From positions 1 through 24,290 of the forward strand of contig JBBROS010000051.1 in the NCBI GenBank assembly GCA_038229135.1: a stretch of DNA of 24,290 nucleotides, in the 5' to 3' direction. The translations under genes were made by a program, and so were the position numbers. Below the pieces are notes generated by a model. It had not been told where the DNA came from, made no database searches, and saw only the letters and a list, made by a program, of their open reading frames with translations. This DNA is from JBBROS01 sp038229135. Lineage in GTDB: Bacteria; Pseudomonadota; Alphaproteobacteria; Acetobacterales; Acetobacteraceae. Shown in pieces: positions 1-7,312 of the stretch (its first letter is position 1; each line of letters opens with the position of its first letter).

Positions 1-50
1 CCCCGCACCCGCCCCCGGCGTCCACCCCCAAACCACGCCACAACCCCCGC

Positions 51-1301
51 ATGCCCCGACCCCCCGCCCCGCACGACCCCACGCGGGAGATCGCGTTCGA
101 CCTCCTCTCCGCCGTGCTCGACCGCCGCCGCCCGCTCGACGCCGCCCTCGATGCCGCTCCCGCAACCGCCGAACCCCGCGACCGCGCCGCCGCCCACCGC
201 CTCGCCGCCAGCGTCCTCCGCCGCCTCGGCACGCTGGACGCCGTCATCGAACCCCTCCTCACCCGAGCCCCGCCCGACCCGGTCCGCCACATCCTTCGCC
301 TCGGCGCCGCAGCCCTCCTGCTGCTCGACACGCCCCCACACGCCGCCGTCGGCACCGCCGTCGACCTCGCCCGCGCCCGCAAGCTCGCCCCCTTCGCCGG
401 GCTGGTGAACGCGGTCCTCAGGCGCGTCGCCGCTGCCGGCCCTGCCGTCCTCGAAGAGCTGGACGGCCCGAGGCTCGATACCCCCGCCTGGCTCTGGACC
501 AGCTGGGGCGCCGACGCCCGCGCCATCGCCGCCGCCCACGCCCACGAGGCCCCGCTGGACCTCACCCTCCGCCCCGGCGCCCCGCCACCCCCCGACGCCA
601 CCCAACTCCCCACCGGCACCTGGCGCCTCCCCGGCGGCACCCGCGTGCCGGACCTGCCGGGCTACGCCGAAGGCGCCTTCTGGATCCAGGATGCCGCCGC
701 CGCCCTCCCCGCCCGCCTCCTCGCCGCCCAGCCCGGCGAGCGCGTCGCCGACCTCTGCGCCGCTCCCGGCGGCAAGACCGCCCAGCTCGCCACCACCGGC
801 GCCACCGTCACGGCCATCGAGCGAGACCCCGCCCGCCTCCGCCGCCTTCACGAGAACCTGGCCCGCCTCCAACTCCCGGTCGACATCGTCCAGGCCGACG
901 CCGCCACCTGGACCCCGCCCGAACCCCTCGACGCCGTCCTGCTCGACGCCCCCTGCTCGGCGACCGGCACCATCCGCCGCCACCCCGAGATCCTCCGCCT
1001 CCGCCGCCCCAAGGACATGGCGGAGATGACCACGGGCCAGGATCGCCTCCTCGCAGCCGCCGCCGCCATGCTCCGCCCCGGCGGCCGCCTGCTCTACGCC
1101 GTCTGCTCCCTCCAGCCCGAGGAAGGCCAGGCCCGCGCCACCACCGCCCTCGCCCACGGCCTCCGCCCCGCCCCCTTCACCGAAACCGAGCTCCAAGCCC
1201 CCTTCCGCACCCAGGACGGCCACCTCCGCACCCACCCCGGCCAATGGCCCGAACACGGCGGCCTCGACGGCTTCTTCGCCGCACGATTCATCAAGGAATA
1301 A
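51..1301 (+). CDS. rsmB: 16S rRNA m5C967 methyltransferase RsmB (Sun/NOL1/NOP2 family)
   Basis: Predicted cytosolic SAM-dependent cytosine-C5 methyltransferase acting on 16S rRNA. The 416-residue product has an N-terminal NusB-like helical domain (about residues 10-130) followed by a Rossmann methyltransferase domain. Visible motifs are SAM motif I DLCAAPGGKT (234-243), the PCSATG loop with Cys302, and YAVCSLQPEEG with Cys352. The two cysteines are the release and nucleophile residues known for this family. Length is close to E. coli RsmB (about 430). The ATG at 51 gives the complete NusB-like domain; no strong Shine-Dalgarno is visible. It converges on the P450 gene, with a GC hairpin just behind its stop. 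In many alphaproteobacteria rsmB sits near a heparinase-like gene; here that gene lies about 8 kb away. The family is certain; the exact target base is inferred. Confidence 0.93.
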   Translation: MPRPPAPHDPTREIAFDLLSAVLDRRRPLDAALDAAPATAEPRDRAAAHRLAASVLRRLGTLDAVIEPLLTRAPPDPVRHILRLGAAALLLLDTPPHAAVGTAVDLARARKLAPFAGLVNAVLRRVAAAGPAVLEELDGPRLDTPAWLWTSWGADARAIAAAHAHEAPLDLTLRPGAPPPPDATQLPTGTWRLPGGTRVPDLPGYAEGAFWIQDAAAALPARLLAAQPGERVADLCAAPGGKTAQLATTGATVTAIERDPARLRRLHENLARLQLPVDIVQADAATWTPPEPLDAVLLDAPCSATGTIRRHPEILRLRRPKDMAEMTTGQDRLLAAAAAMLRPGGRLLYAVCSLQPEEGQARATTALAHGLRPAPFTETELQAPFRTQDGHLRTHPGQWPEHGGLDGFFAARFIKE

Positions 1302-1335
1302 GACCGCCCGCGCTCAGGCAAGCGAGCCCCCCGCC

Positions 1336-1373
1336 CCTCCTCCCCTCGCGGGAGGAGGCTGGGAGGAGGGGGA
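1336..1373. repeat. GC-rich hairpin repeat, copy 1 (between convergent rsmB and P450)
   Basis: CCTCCTCCC (1336-1344) pairs perfectly with GGGAGGAGG (1350-1358) around a 5-nt loop, and a second GGGAGGAGGGGG arm follows. The same C-run/CTCGCG-or-TTGCGG/G-run layout recurs at 10732-10769 and 20032-20071. All three lie within about 35 bases of a gene's stop codon. There is no T tract, so a role as intrinsic terminator is only possible; a REP-like intergenic element is equally likely. Confidence 0.6.
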
Positions 1374-1419
1374 GCCAAACGCCCGAACCCCGGCCACCCG
1401 CACCCGAAACCATCCCCCC

Positions 1420-2643
1420 TCACGACGTAGCGGCAGGCACCCCCAGAAACCCCCGGAACCGCGCGCGCTGCGCCCGCACCGGCACCCCATCCAACCGATA
1501 CCGCGGGAACCGCCGCAGGAACCGCCCGAGCGCGACCGTGCCCTCCAGCCGCGCCACCGCCAGCCCCACGCATTGATGGATCCCGAACGCGAACGCCAGC
1601 TGCCGGTTGGGCCAGCGGTCGATGTCGAGCCGGTCCGGGTTCTCGAACACCTCCGGATCCCGGTTCGCAGCCCCGATGCACAGCGTGATCCCCGTGCCCG
1701 CCGCAACCGGCCGCCCCCCGATGGTGGTGTCCGCCATCGTCAGCCGGTTGCCGAGCTGCACCGGGCTCTCGTAGCGCAGGAACTCCTCGATCGCCGGCTT
1801 CATCACCGCCTGCTCCTCGATCAGCCGCCGCACGATGCCGGGCTCCCCCGCCAGCGTGACGAGCGTGTTGCCGATCAGGTTCGTCGTCGTCTCGTGCCCG
1901 GCGTTCAGGATGAAGATGCAGTTCTGCAGCAGCTCGCTCTCGCTCAGCCGCCCGCCCGCACCGTCACCGCCATCCTCGCCCTGGATCAGCCGCGTCAGCA
2001 CATCCCGCAGCGGGTCCCCCGGCCGCTCGCGCCGTTCCGCCACCAGCACCTCGAGATACGCCAGGAACTCGCGCACCGCCCTGTTCCCCGCTTCGTGCAT
2101 CTCGGGCGTGAGCGTGGGCTCGAGCGCCCCCAAAATCGCGAGCGACCAATCCCGCAACGGCTCCCGCCGGTCCTGCGGGATCGCCAGCAGGTTGCCGATC
2201 ACGTCGATCGGGATGGCCGCCGCGAAGTCCCCGATGATGTCGAACCGACCCATGCCCTCGATCCGGTCCAGCAGCCCGTCCACGAGCGAAACGAGCCCCG
2301 GCTCCATGTCCGCGATCACCCGCGCCGTGAGTGCCCCCGCGATCAGCCGCCGCACCCGCGTGTGCCGCGGCGGGTCGTTGAAGATCAGGCTCGTCGTGTG
2401 GTGGTCGAGCAGCGGCGTCCCCGCGCCGAACTTGGGCGTGAACTCCGTCTCCTTGGCGCTGCTGAACATCCGCGGGTCCCGATACACCGCCACCAGATCC
2501 GCATGCCGCGTCAGCAGCACCGTCCCGTCCGGCATCCGCATCACCGGATCCTGCTCCCGAAGCCGGTGGTAGGTCGGGAACGGATCCTCATAGAACCCGG
2601 GCGGCAGGCGGCGCAGGTCGAAGGCGTCCACGGTCGGCATCAC
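1420..2643 (-). CDS. Cytochrome P450 (bacterial soluble, CYP family)
   Basis: Predicted soluble haem-thiolate monooxygenase, 407 residues, the usual size for bacterial P450s. Key motifs are complete: the I-helix oxygen-activation motif AGHETTT (248-254), the ExxR motif EEFLR (286-290), and the haem-binding loop FAFGIHQCVG with proximal Cys358. The FNDPPRHTRVRRL segment (about 88-100) is the usual C-helix region. No ferredoxin or ferredoxin reductase gene is nearby, so electrons must come from partners encoded elsewhere. The substrate cannot be read from sequence. The ATG pair at 2643/2640 leaves the exact start open by one codon. It is transcribed alone toward rsmB, and the upstream neighbour is a broken locus, so it may have its own promoter in 2644-2719. 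Confidence 0.95.
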   Translation of the reverse strand: MMPTVDAFDLRRLPPGFYEDPFPTYHRLREQDPVMRMPDGTVLLTRHADLVAVYRDPRMFSSAKETEFTPKFGAGTPLLDHHTTSLIFNDPPRHTRVRRLIAGALTARVIADMEPGLVSLVDGLLDRIEGMGRFDIIGDFAAAIPIDVIGNLLAIPQDRREPLRDWSLAILGALEPTLTPEMHEAGNRAVREFLAYLEVLVAERRERPGDPLRDVLTRLIQGEDGGDGAGGRLSESELLQNCIFILNAGHETTTNLIGNTLVTLAGEPGIVRRLIEEQAVMKPAIEEFLRYESPVQLGNRLTMADTTIGGRPVAAGTGITLCIGAANRDPEVFENPDRLDIDRWPNRQLAFAFGIHQCVGLAVARLEGTVALGRFLRRFPRYRLDGVPVRAQRARFRGFLGVPAATS

Positions 2644-2701
2644 GGCTCACTCGCTCCCGATTTCTCGCAACGCTACCGCGGCACCGCTCGCGCGCAAGCC
2701 G

Positions 2702-2716
2702 CCACGGCAACCGTGG
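2702..2716. terminator. Small perfect hairpin behind the broken 2720-3476 locus
   Basis: CCACGG (2702-2707), loop CAA, CCGTGG (2711-2716) lies just 3' of the minus-strand stop at 2720 and upstream of the P450 start. The stem is only 6 bp and no U-run follows, so this is a weak terminator or operator candidate. Confidence 0.25.
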
Positions 2717-2719
2717 ACG

Positions 2720-3109
2720 CTACTTGCCCTCGGTTCCGCCCGCCCCCTCCTTCGCGGCCGCCTCCCGCCGGTAGATCTCCGCCACGATCTCCTCGGCCGT
2801 CGCCCGGTAGTGCGTCCGCCAGATCATTTGCTCGATCTGCGCATGCGGAAAATCGCAGTCGAGCTGCGCCAGGATCTCGTGCTCGGCAGACCCGACGCCA
2901 AGCCGCTGGTGCAGCAGGTAGCCGATGTTGTCGACGAGACCCTCGTGGGTGATGTACGGCGGCGCTGGCTCGTGAGCATGCTCCGCCTCCCAGCGTATCG
3001 CGTCATCGACAATCTGCTCTGCCGACCGGCCTCCGCTGTCGAGGAAAACCCACTCCCGAATGAGCGTCCGCGGAAACAGCTTTTCCAGCCGCCACTGCTC
3101 CGGAAGCAA
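2720..3109 (-). pseudogene. Hypothetical protein, C-terminal fragment of a frame-broken locus
   Basis: The minus-strand frame has coherent protein-like sequence from about HWLLPEQWRLEKLFP to the C-terminus, including IREWVFLDSGGRSAEQIVDD and YRATAEEIVAEIYRR. It is acidic and helical, with no membrane segment and no family I recognise. The open frame extends upstream to 3289, but that part is arginine-rich nonsense, so real coding seems to begin near the TTG at 3109 or somewhat upstream. Another plausible coding stretch (3190-3476) lies directly upstream on the same strand in a different frame. The simplest reading is one gene of about 250 codons broken by a frameshift or small rearrangement near 3120-3190. 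Two separate small genes cannot be excluded. Codon use is less GC-biased than in neighbours. Confidence 0.45.
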
Positions 3110-3476
3110 CCAGTGGGTTAAAGGGGGCTCGTTCGCGACACGAGCTCGACCACATCGTGCCGATCTGGCGTGGAGGCCACGTGTTCGACACATCCTCCAA
3201 AGCCGCGAACGCAGCGCCCGCCGCCTGGAACCGCTCGCCCGAACCAGGCGGCAACCCCTTGCCCGCCAGATGCGCCTCGAACCGCCCAACTTCGAGCGCC
3301 GAAGCTCCTGCCCACACGCGCAAGGCGTCCGCCAGATTGCGCCCGAACTCCTCGTTCCAGGCCCGGTTCCACGCCTCCCGCACCGTCGCGGGCCGATAAC
3401 CGGCCACGCCCGCCACGACCTGGTCGGCGAGTGCAGCCAGCGTGATCCTCTCGCTCTCCACCGCCCCGTCCTTCAC
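3003..3476 (-). pseudogene. Hypothetical protein, N-terminal fragment of the same broken locus
   Basis: Starts at GTG 3476, with GGAG a few bases upstream. Residues 1-95 look like a real soluble helical protein (ITLAALADQVVAGVAGYRP, AWNRAWNEEFGRNLADALRV, ERFQAAGAAFAALEDV). After about 3190 the frame becomes unconvincing and runs out of frame over the other fragment until the stop at 3003. I do not recognise the domain. Together with the 2720-3109 fragment it would make one protein of about 250 residues. Opposite the junction, on the plus strand, lies a short HNH-like motif (3142-3186). Confidence 0.4.
3142..3186 (+). pseudogene. Possible HNH endonuclease motif remnant
   Basis: The plus strand reads ELDHIVPIWRGGHVFD, which resembles the central DH-x-P-x-x-x-GG segment of HNH nucleases. 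The upstream CxxC and downstream N/H (LCxxCH) parts are absent in this frame. It coincides with the frame break in the minus-strand locus. It is either a degraded HNH gene fragment or a chance reading of the opposite strand. Confidence 0.2.
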
Positions 3477-3740
3477 CGCTCCGTCAGCCCCGCCTGAACT
3501 TCCGTGCCCGAACCACTGATGATACCGCCGCCCCTGCTCCTGCCACCCATATCCACCCTCGCGCCCGATGGAGACTAATGTCCTATTCTAGCCTGCAGAG
3601 GTCGACGTCTCCTGAAAAGCAAGGCGACACCCCATGGCCAACGTGACCGATTTGGCCCACGATCCCGCTCAACAAGCGAGCGCCGCACAACGAAGCGCCG
3701 GATTCAGGGAAGAAACGACCATGCCCCCGACGCCCCACCC

Positions 3741-4514
3741 ATGCCCCGCCTGATCGACCTCTCCATCCCGCTCGACAACACCACCCCGGCCGACCCGCCC
3801 TTCCAGCGGGCGCGGATCGAGTACCGCACCCACGCCGAGACCGCCCCCACCCTCGCCGCCCTCTTCCCCGGTCTTCGCCCCGACCAGCTCCCCGATGGCC
3901 AGGGCTGGGCCGTCGAGCTCGCCCACATCTCCACCCATAACGGCACCCACGTGGACGCCCCCTGGCACTACCACCCCACCACGAACGGCGGTGAGCCAGC
4001 CCCCACCATCGACGAATGCCCCCTCGACTGGTTCCTCCGCCCCGGCGTCAAGCTCGACCTCCGCCACCTCCCCGACGGCCACCTCGTCACCCCCGCCGAG
4101 ATCGACGCCGAACTCGCCCGCATCGGCCACACGCTCCGCCCGCTCGAGATCGTCGTCGCCAACACCAGCGCCGGCGCCCGCTTCGGCCAGGACGACTACA
4201 TCCACGCCGGCTGCGGCTTCGGCCGCGCCGCGACCCTCCACCTCACCGGCATGGGCATCAAGGTCGTCGGCACCGATGCCTGGAGCTGGGACGCGCCCTT
4301 CAGCCACACCGCCCGCCGGTTCGCTGCAACAGGGGACGCCTCAATAATCTGGGAAGGCCACAAGGCCGGGCGCGAAGCCGCCTACTGCCAGATCGAGAAG
4401 CTCCACAACCTCGAGGCCCTGCCCCCAACGGGGTTCACCCTCTCCTGCCTCCCCGTGAAGGTCCATCGCGGCTCTGCCGGCTGGACCCGCGCCGTCGCCA
4501 TCCTGCCCGACTGA
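3741..4514 (+). CDS. Cyclase family protein / kynurenine formamidase-like metal-dependent hydrolase
   Basis: Predicted 257-residue cytosolic amidohydrolase of the cyclase family (PF04199), which includes bacterial KynB, isatin hydrolase and polyketide cyclases. The metal-binding signature HNGTHVDAPWHY is at residues 66-77 (H66, H70, D72, H76 as ligands or catalytic residues). The C-terminal LSCLPVKVHRGSAGWTRAVA is typical of the family. Length fits isatin hydrolase/cyclase members better than KynB (about 210). No Shine-Dalgarno precedes the ATG at 3741; a good GGGAAG precedes an ATG at 3721 that opens a 10-codon leader overlapping this start. The binding-protein gene begins 13 bases after the stop, so the two are likely co-transcribed. 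The substrate is unknown; an amide or lactam whose parent compound is imported through the neighbour is plausible. Confidence 0.88.
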   Translation: MPRLIDLSIPLDNTTPADPPFQRARIEYRTHAETAPTLAALFPGLRPDQLPDGQGWAVELAHISTHNGTHVDAPWHYHPTTNGGEPAPTIDECPLDWFLRPGVKLDLRHLPDGHLVTPAEIDAELARIGHTLRPLEIVVANTSAGARFGQDDYIHAGCGFGRAATLHLTGMGIKVVGTDAWSWDAPFSHTARRFAATGDASIIWEGHKAGREAAYCQIEKLHNLEALPPTGFTLSCLPVKVHRGSAGWTRAVAILPD

Positions 4515-4518
4515 GGAG
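4514..4518 (+). promoter_or_regulatory. Shine-Dalgarno AGGAG for the binding-protein gene
   Basis: AGGAG begins at the last base of the cyclase stop codon (TGAGGAG) and lies 9 bases before the ATG at 4528. It supports that start and translational linkage of the two genes. Confidence 0.6.
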
Positions 4519-4527
4519 TTCTCCCCG

Positions 4528-5733
4528 ATGCCCCGCCTAGCTCAGACGCTCGCCCTCGCCCTCCTGCTGCTCGCCACCCCGGCCCGGGGAGAAATCTCCG
4601 ACGGCGTCGTCCGCATCGGCGTGCTGGCCGACATGTCCGGCGTCTACTCCTCCATCGCCGGCCGCGGCGCCGTCATCGCCACACAGATGGCCGTCGACGA
4701 CTGCCTGAAGGCCGAATGCGCCGGCATGAAGATAGAAGTCATCAGCGCCGACCACCAGAACAAGGCGGACGTCGCGCTCGGCATCGCCCGCGAATGGTTC
4801 GACAAGCAGGGCGTGGACGCCGTCGCCGACATGGGGAACGCCTCCATCCAGCTCGCCATGCCCACCCTGCTCCGCGACAAGAACCGCGTCGGCCTCTTCC
4901 CCGGCGGCACCGCCCGCCTCACCGGGGATGCCTGCATGCCGAGCCACATCGTGCAGTGGATGTGGGACACCTACGGCCAGGTCGCAGGCGTCGCCAACCA
5001 ACTGACCAAGCCCGGCACCAAGTGGTTCCTCGTCACCGCCGACTACGCCTTCGGCCACCAGTTCGAGGCCGACGCCAAAACCCTCGTCACCGCCCGCGGC
5101 GGCACCGTCATCGGCTCCGCCCGGCACCCCTTCCCGGCCACGGACCTCTCGTCGCAGCTGATCACCGCCCAGGCCTCGGGCGCCGACGTCATCGCGCTGG
5201 CAAATGCCGGCGGGGACACGGTCAACAGCGTGAAAACCGCCCGCGAGTTCGGCATCCTCGGCGGCAAGCAGCAGGTGGCGGCCCTGTTCCTCACCGCCAT
5301 GGACGTGCGCGGCATCGGCCTCGCCCAGGCCCAGGGCACGGTGCTCACGGAAGCATTCTACTGGAACCTCGACGACCGCACCCGCGCCTTCTCCAACCGC
5401 TTCCGCGCACTCCACGGCGCCGTCCCCGCCCCCTCCCAGGCCGGCAACTACTCCGCCGTGCGCCATTACCTCCGTGCCGTCGCCGCCACCAAGTCCGACG
5501 AGGCCCGGACCGTGATCGCCAAGATGCACGAGCTGCCCATCGCCGACGATGTCGTCCGCAACGCAACGCTCCGCGCCGACGGCCGCCTTGTGCACGACAC
5601 CTACGTGTTCCAGGTGAAAAGCCCCACCGCCTCCAAGGACGAGTGGGACGTCTACGACCTCGTCGCCACCATCCCCGCCGCCCAGGCCTTCCGCCCCCAA
5701 TCCGACGGGAACTGCCCGGCCCTGCAAAAATGA
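4528..5733 (+). CDS. ABC transporter substrate-binding protein (branched-chain amino acid / Peripla_BP_6 type)
   Basis: Predicted periplasmic solute-binding protein, 401 residues. The N-terminus is a signal peptide (MPRLAQTLALALLLLATPARG, probable cleavage near residue 21). The mature start GVVRIGVLADMSGVYSSIAG is the hallmark first strand of the LivJ-like/Peripla_BP_6 family, and the two-lobe length is normal. Other family segments are VDAVADMGNASIQLAM and GTKWFLVTADYAFGHQFEADA. No permease or ATPase genes follow, so it must work with a transporter encoded elsewhere, a common arrangement in alphaproteobacteria. The tight link to the cyclase-type hydrolase suggests that its ligand, possibly an aromatic or amide compound, is that enzyme's substrate or product; this is inference. 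Confidence 0.9.
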   Translation: MPRLAQTLALALLLLATPARGEISDGVVRIGVLADMSGVYSSIAGRGAVIATQMAVDDCLKAECAGMKIEVISADHQNKADVALGIAREWFDKQGVDAVADMGNASIQLAMPTLLRDKNRVGLFPGGTARLTGDACMPSHIVQWMWDTYGQVAGVANQLTKPGTKWFLVTADYAFGHQFEADAKTLVTARGGTVIGSARHPFPATDLSSQLITAQASGADVIALANAGGDTVNSVKTAREFGILGGKQQVAALFLTAMDVRGIGLAQAQGTVLTEAFYWNLDDRTRAFSNRFRALHGAVPAPSQAGNYSAVRHYLRAVAATKSDEARTVIAKMHELPIADDVVRNATLRADGRLVHDTYVFQVKSPTASKDEWDVYDLVATIPAAQAFRPQSDGNCPALQK

Positions 5734-5875
5734 TCCGATCGCCGGCGCGCAACGGTTTCCTCTCCAGATGATACAGGGTTGGGGTGAGGACCCTGCAGCG
5801 CTGACCCAAACAATCCTTGTGTCCAACCCCGCCCGCCGGCACCCTTACGCCAGAACAACCAAGGCTCCCCAGGCC

Positions 5876-6256
5876 ATGCGCCGCCGCCACCTTCTCGCCC
5901 TCCCCCTCCCCCTCGTCGCTCTGGCCCTCGCGTCCCCGGCCCTCGCCTCCCCGGCCTTCGCCTCCCCGGCCCTCGGCTCCCCGGCATTCGCGCACGATTG
6001 GCGCCGCAACGTCGCCGAGCTCCGCCTCGGCACCGCCGGGTCCGCCCGCCCCCTCGGCATCCCCGTCCGCCTCCACCGCACGAACCTCGTCACCGCTCTC
6101 CACCGCGGCCAGCTCGAGGCCGCCCGGCTCGACCCGGCGTCCCTCGCCCGAGCGAGCCGCCTGATGGGCCCCCGCCTCGCCATCCACGGCTCGGTGGGAG
6201 TCCTCGCCTCCCTCCCCACCGCCATGCAGGCCGACCTCGCCGCCGCGCTCGCCTGA
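5876..6256 (+). CDS. Short secreted protein resembling an N-terminal piece of a PhnD-like binding protein
   Basis: Product of 126 residues from the ATG at 5876 (MRRRHLLALPLPL), which opens a good signal peptide. The same frame is open from 5768 but that extension would bury the signal peptide. The signal region is built of five 15-bp repeat units encoding L/P-A-L/F-A/G-S and ends at AFA before HDWRR. The mature part (WRRNVAELRLGTAG, then LGIPVRLHRTN, LHRGQLEAARLDPASLARA) resembles the first strands and helices of phosphate/phosphonate-binding PhnD-type proteins. Those are about 300 residues, so this one is strongly shortened. The stop is 2 bases before the next ATG, a phosphonate-type acetyltransferase, which supports the phosphonate connection. 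It could be a decayed gene or a genuine small periplasmic protein. Confidence 0.5.
   Translation: MRRRHLLALPLPLVALALASPALASPAFASPALGSPAFAHDWRRNVAELRLGTAGSARPLGIPVRLHRTNLVTALHRGQLEAARLDPASLARASRLMGPRLAIHGSVGVLASLPTAMQADLAAALA
5921..5995 (+). repeat. Five imperfect 15-bp tandem repeats in a signal-peptide coding region
   Basis: Units at 5921, 5936, 5951, 5966 and 5981 follow the pattern CCGGCCCTCGCCTCC with one to four changes each. They encode the L/P-A-x-A-S hydrophobic and cleavage region of the PhnD-like protein. The 15-bp period keeps the reading frame, so copy-number change would alter signal peptide length only. Confidence 0.8.
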
Positions 6257-6258
6257 GC

Positions 6259-6927
6259 ATGGCGAACGACCCGGCGTCGGCGGGAAAGGACCTCGGCGAC
6301 GTTCCAAGCATCCACCGCACCGCCTCCGTCCGTAGCACAACATTCGGCCGCTACTGCGAAGTCGGTGCCCGCACCAAAATCGCCGAAAGCTCCTTCGGCG
6401 ATTACTCCTACGTCGTGAACGACTCCGACATCATCTACACCACCATCGGCAAATACTGCTCCATCGCCGCCCACACCCGCATCAACCCCGGCAACCACCC
6501 ACTCGACCGGGTCATGCTCAGCCACGTCAGCTACCGCAGCAGCGCCTACGGCCTCGGCCCCGACGACCCCGGCTTCTTCCAGTGGCGCCGCTCCAGCCCC
6601 GTCACCCTCGGCCACGACGTCTGGGTCGGCCACGGCGCAGTCATCCTCCCAGGCCTCACCATCGGCACCGGCGCCGCAGTGGGCGCCGGGTCGATCGTCA
6701 CGAAAGACGTGCCCCCCTTCGCCATCGTCGTCGGCAACCCGGCCCGCATCCTCCGCGTCCGCTTCGCCCCACCCATCGTCGAGGCCCTGCAACGCATCGC
6801 CTGGTGGGACTGGCCCCACCCGCGCCTCGGCACCGCCATGCACGACATCCGCACCCTCGGCGCCGAGGCGTTCTGCGAGAAGTATGACGCTGGAGCCCGA
6901 TCGCCCTCATCGACGAGCGCGGTCTAG
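6259..6927 (+). CDS. Hexapeptide-repeat acetyltransferase, phosphonate-metabolism type
   Basis: Predicted 222-residue acyltransferase with a left-handed beta-helix made of isoleucine-rich hexapeptide turns (residues about 20-75 and 115-165: VTLGHDVWVGHGAVILPGL, IGTGAAVGAGSIVTKDV). The inserted loop INPGNHPLDR contains the likely catalytic histidine, and the C-terminal part WWDWPHPRLGTAM is characteristic. The segment FGDYSYVVNDSDIIYTTIGK and this C-terminal region match my recollection of the family annotated as phosphonate metabolism transferase hexapeptide protein (TIGR03308), related to xenobiotic/chloramphenicol acetyltransferases. The ATG at 6259 is 2 bases after the previous stop; the frame also runs open upstream but only as a shadow. 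It probably acetylates a phosphonate-pathway intermediate. No C-P lyase genes are in the window. Its TAG stop overlaps the opposite-strand stop in a CTAG palindrome. Confidence 0.8.
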   Translation: MANDPASAGKDLGDVPSIHRTASVRSTTFGRYCEVGARTKIAESSFGDYSYVVNDSDIIYTTIGKYCSIAAHTRINPGNHPLDRVMLSHVSYRSSAYGLGPDDPGFFQWRRSSPVTLGHDVWVGHGAVILPGLTIGTGAAVGAGSIVTKDVPPFAIVVGNPARILRVRFAPPIVEALQRIAWWDWPHPRLGTAMHDIRTLGAEAFCEKYDAGARSPSSTSAV

Positions 6928-7220
6928 GGCCGCTTCGGCGCCATCGGGGCCGGCATGAACTCATACAGCTTGGCCAACACGAGCAGGATCAGCACCAGCG
7001 CCACCGCCCGCGCCCACCCCTGGAGCGTCCGCACCAGCATGTACAGCACTAGCACCCAGCTCGCCGTGATGATCGGCTGCCGCCACTCGTAGGGCACGTA
7101 TAGCCGGTCGAGACCCTGCCGAAGCTCCACCTGCAGCCGCTCGAGCATGAAGACCACGGGCTCCAGCAGATGCGACACCGCCGCCGCGAATCGAACCAGC
7201 CATTGCCCGATGGCATTCAT
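6924..7220 (-). CDS. Small hypothetical membrane protein
   Basis: A 98-residue product from the ATG at 7220 (MNAIGQWLVRFAAAVSHLLEP). The frame is open upstream to 7343, but that extension overlaps gshB and looks non-coding. The N-terminal half is an amphipathic helix (LERLQVELRQGLDRLYVPYE). The C-terminal half has two hydrophobic stretches, IITASWVLVLYMLV and ARAVALVLILLVLAKLYEF, separated by RTLQGW, giving probably one hairpin or two membrane helices. I recognise no family. It is divergent from gshB (92-bp gap) and convergent with the acetyltransferase; the two stop codons overlap by 3 bases. Confidence 0.65.
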   Translation of the reverse strand: MNAIGQWLVRFAAAVSHLLEPVVFMLERLQVELRQGLDRLYVPYEWRQPIITASWVLVLYMLVRTLQGWARAVALVLILLVLAKLYEFMPAPMAPKRP

Positions 7221-7312
7221 CAACAAACCCTGCCCCCTGCGCGCCCACGCGTCCAGCGTTTCCCACTCACCTGGTTCCGCGCTAGACCGGGCCTCCACCG
7301 CCCGAGGCCCAG

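Noticed and set aside
3634..3753. 39-codon ORF from ATG 3634 upstream of the cyclase
   Set aside because: No Shine-Dalgarno or protein character; only its last 10 codons, from ATG 3721, are of interest as a possible leader.
4537..5826. 429-codon minus-strand frame opposite the binding-protein gene
   Set aside because: Gly/Val/Asp-rich shadow without any motif; the plus-strand gene has a signal peptide and family hallmarks.
5734..5875. Possible riboswitch or small RNA between the binding-protein and PhnD-like genes
   Set aside because: GGGTTGGGGTGAGGACCC can form only a short hairpin; no known riboswitch consensus was recognised.
7221..7312. Promoter elements between the divergent membrane-protein and gshB genes
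   Set aside because: Both genes need promoters here, but no -35/-10 pair stands out in this GC-rich 92-bp gap.
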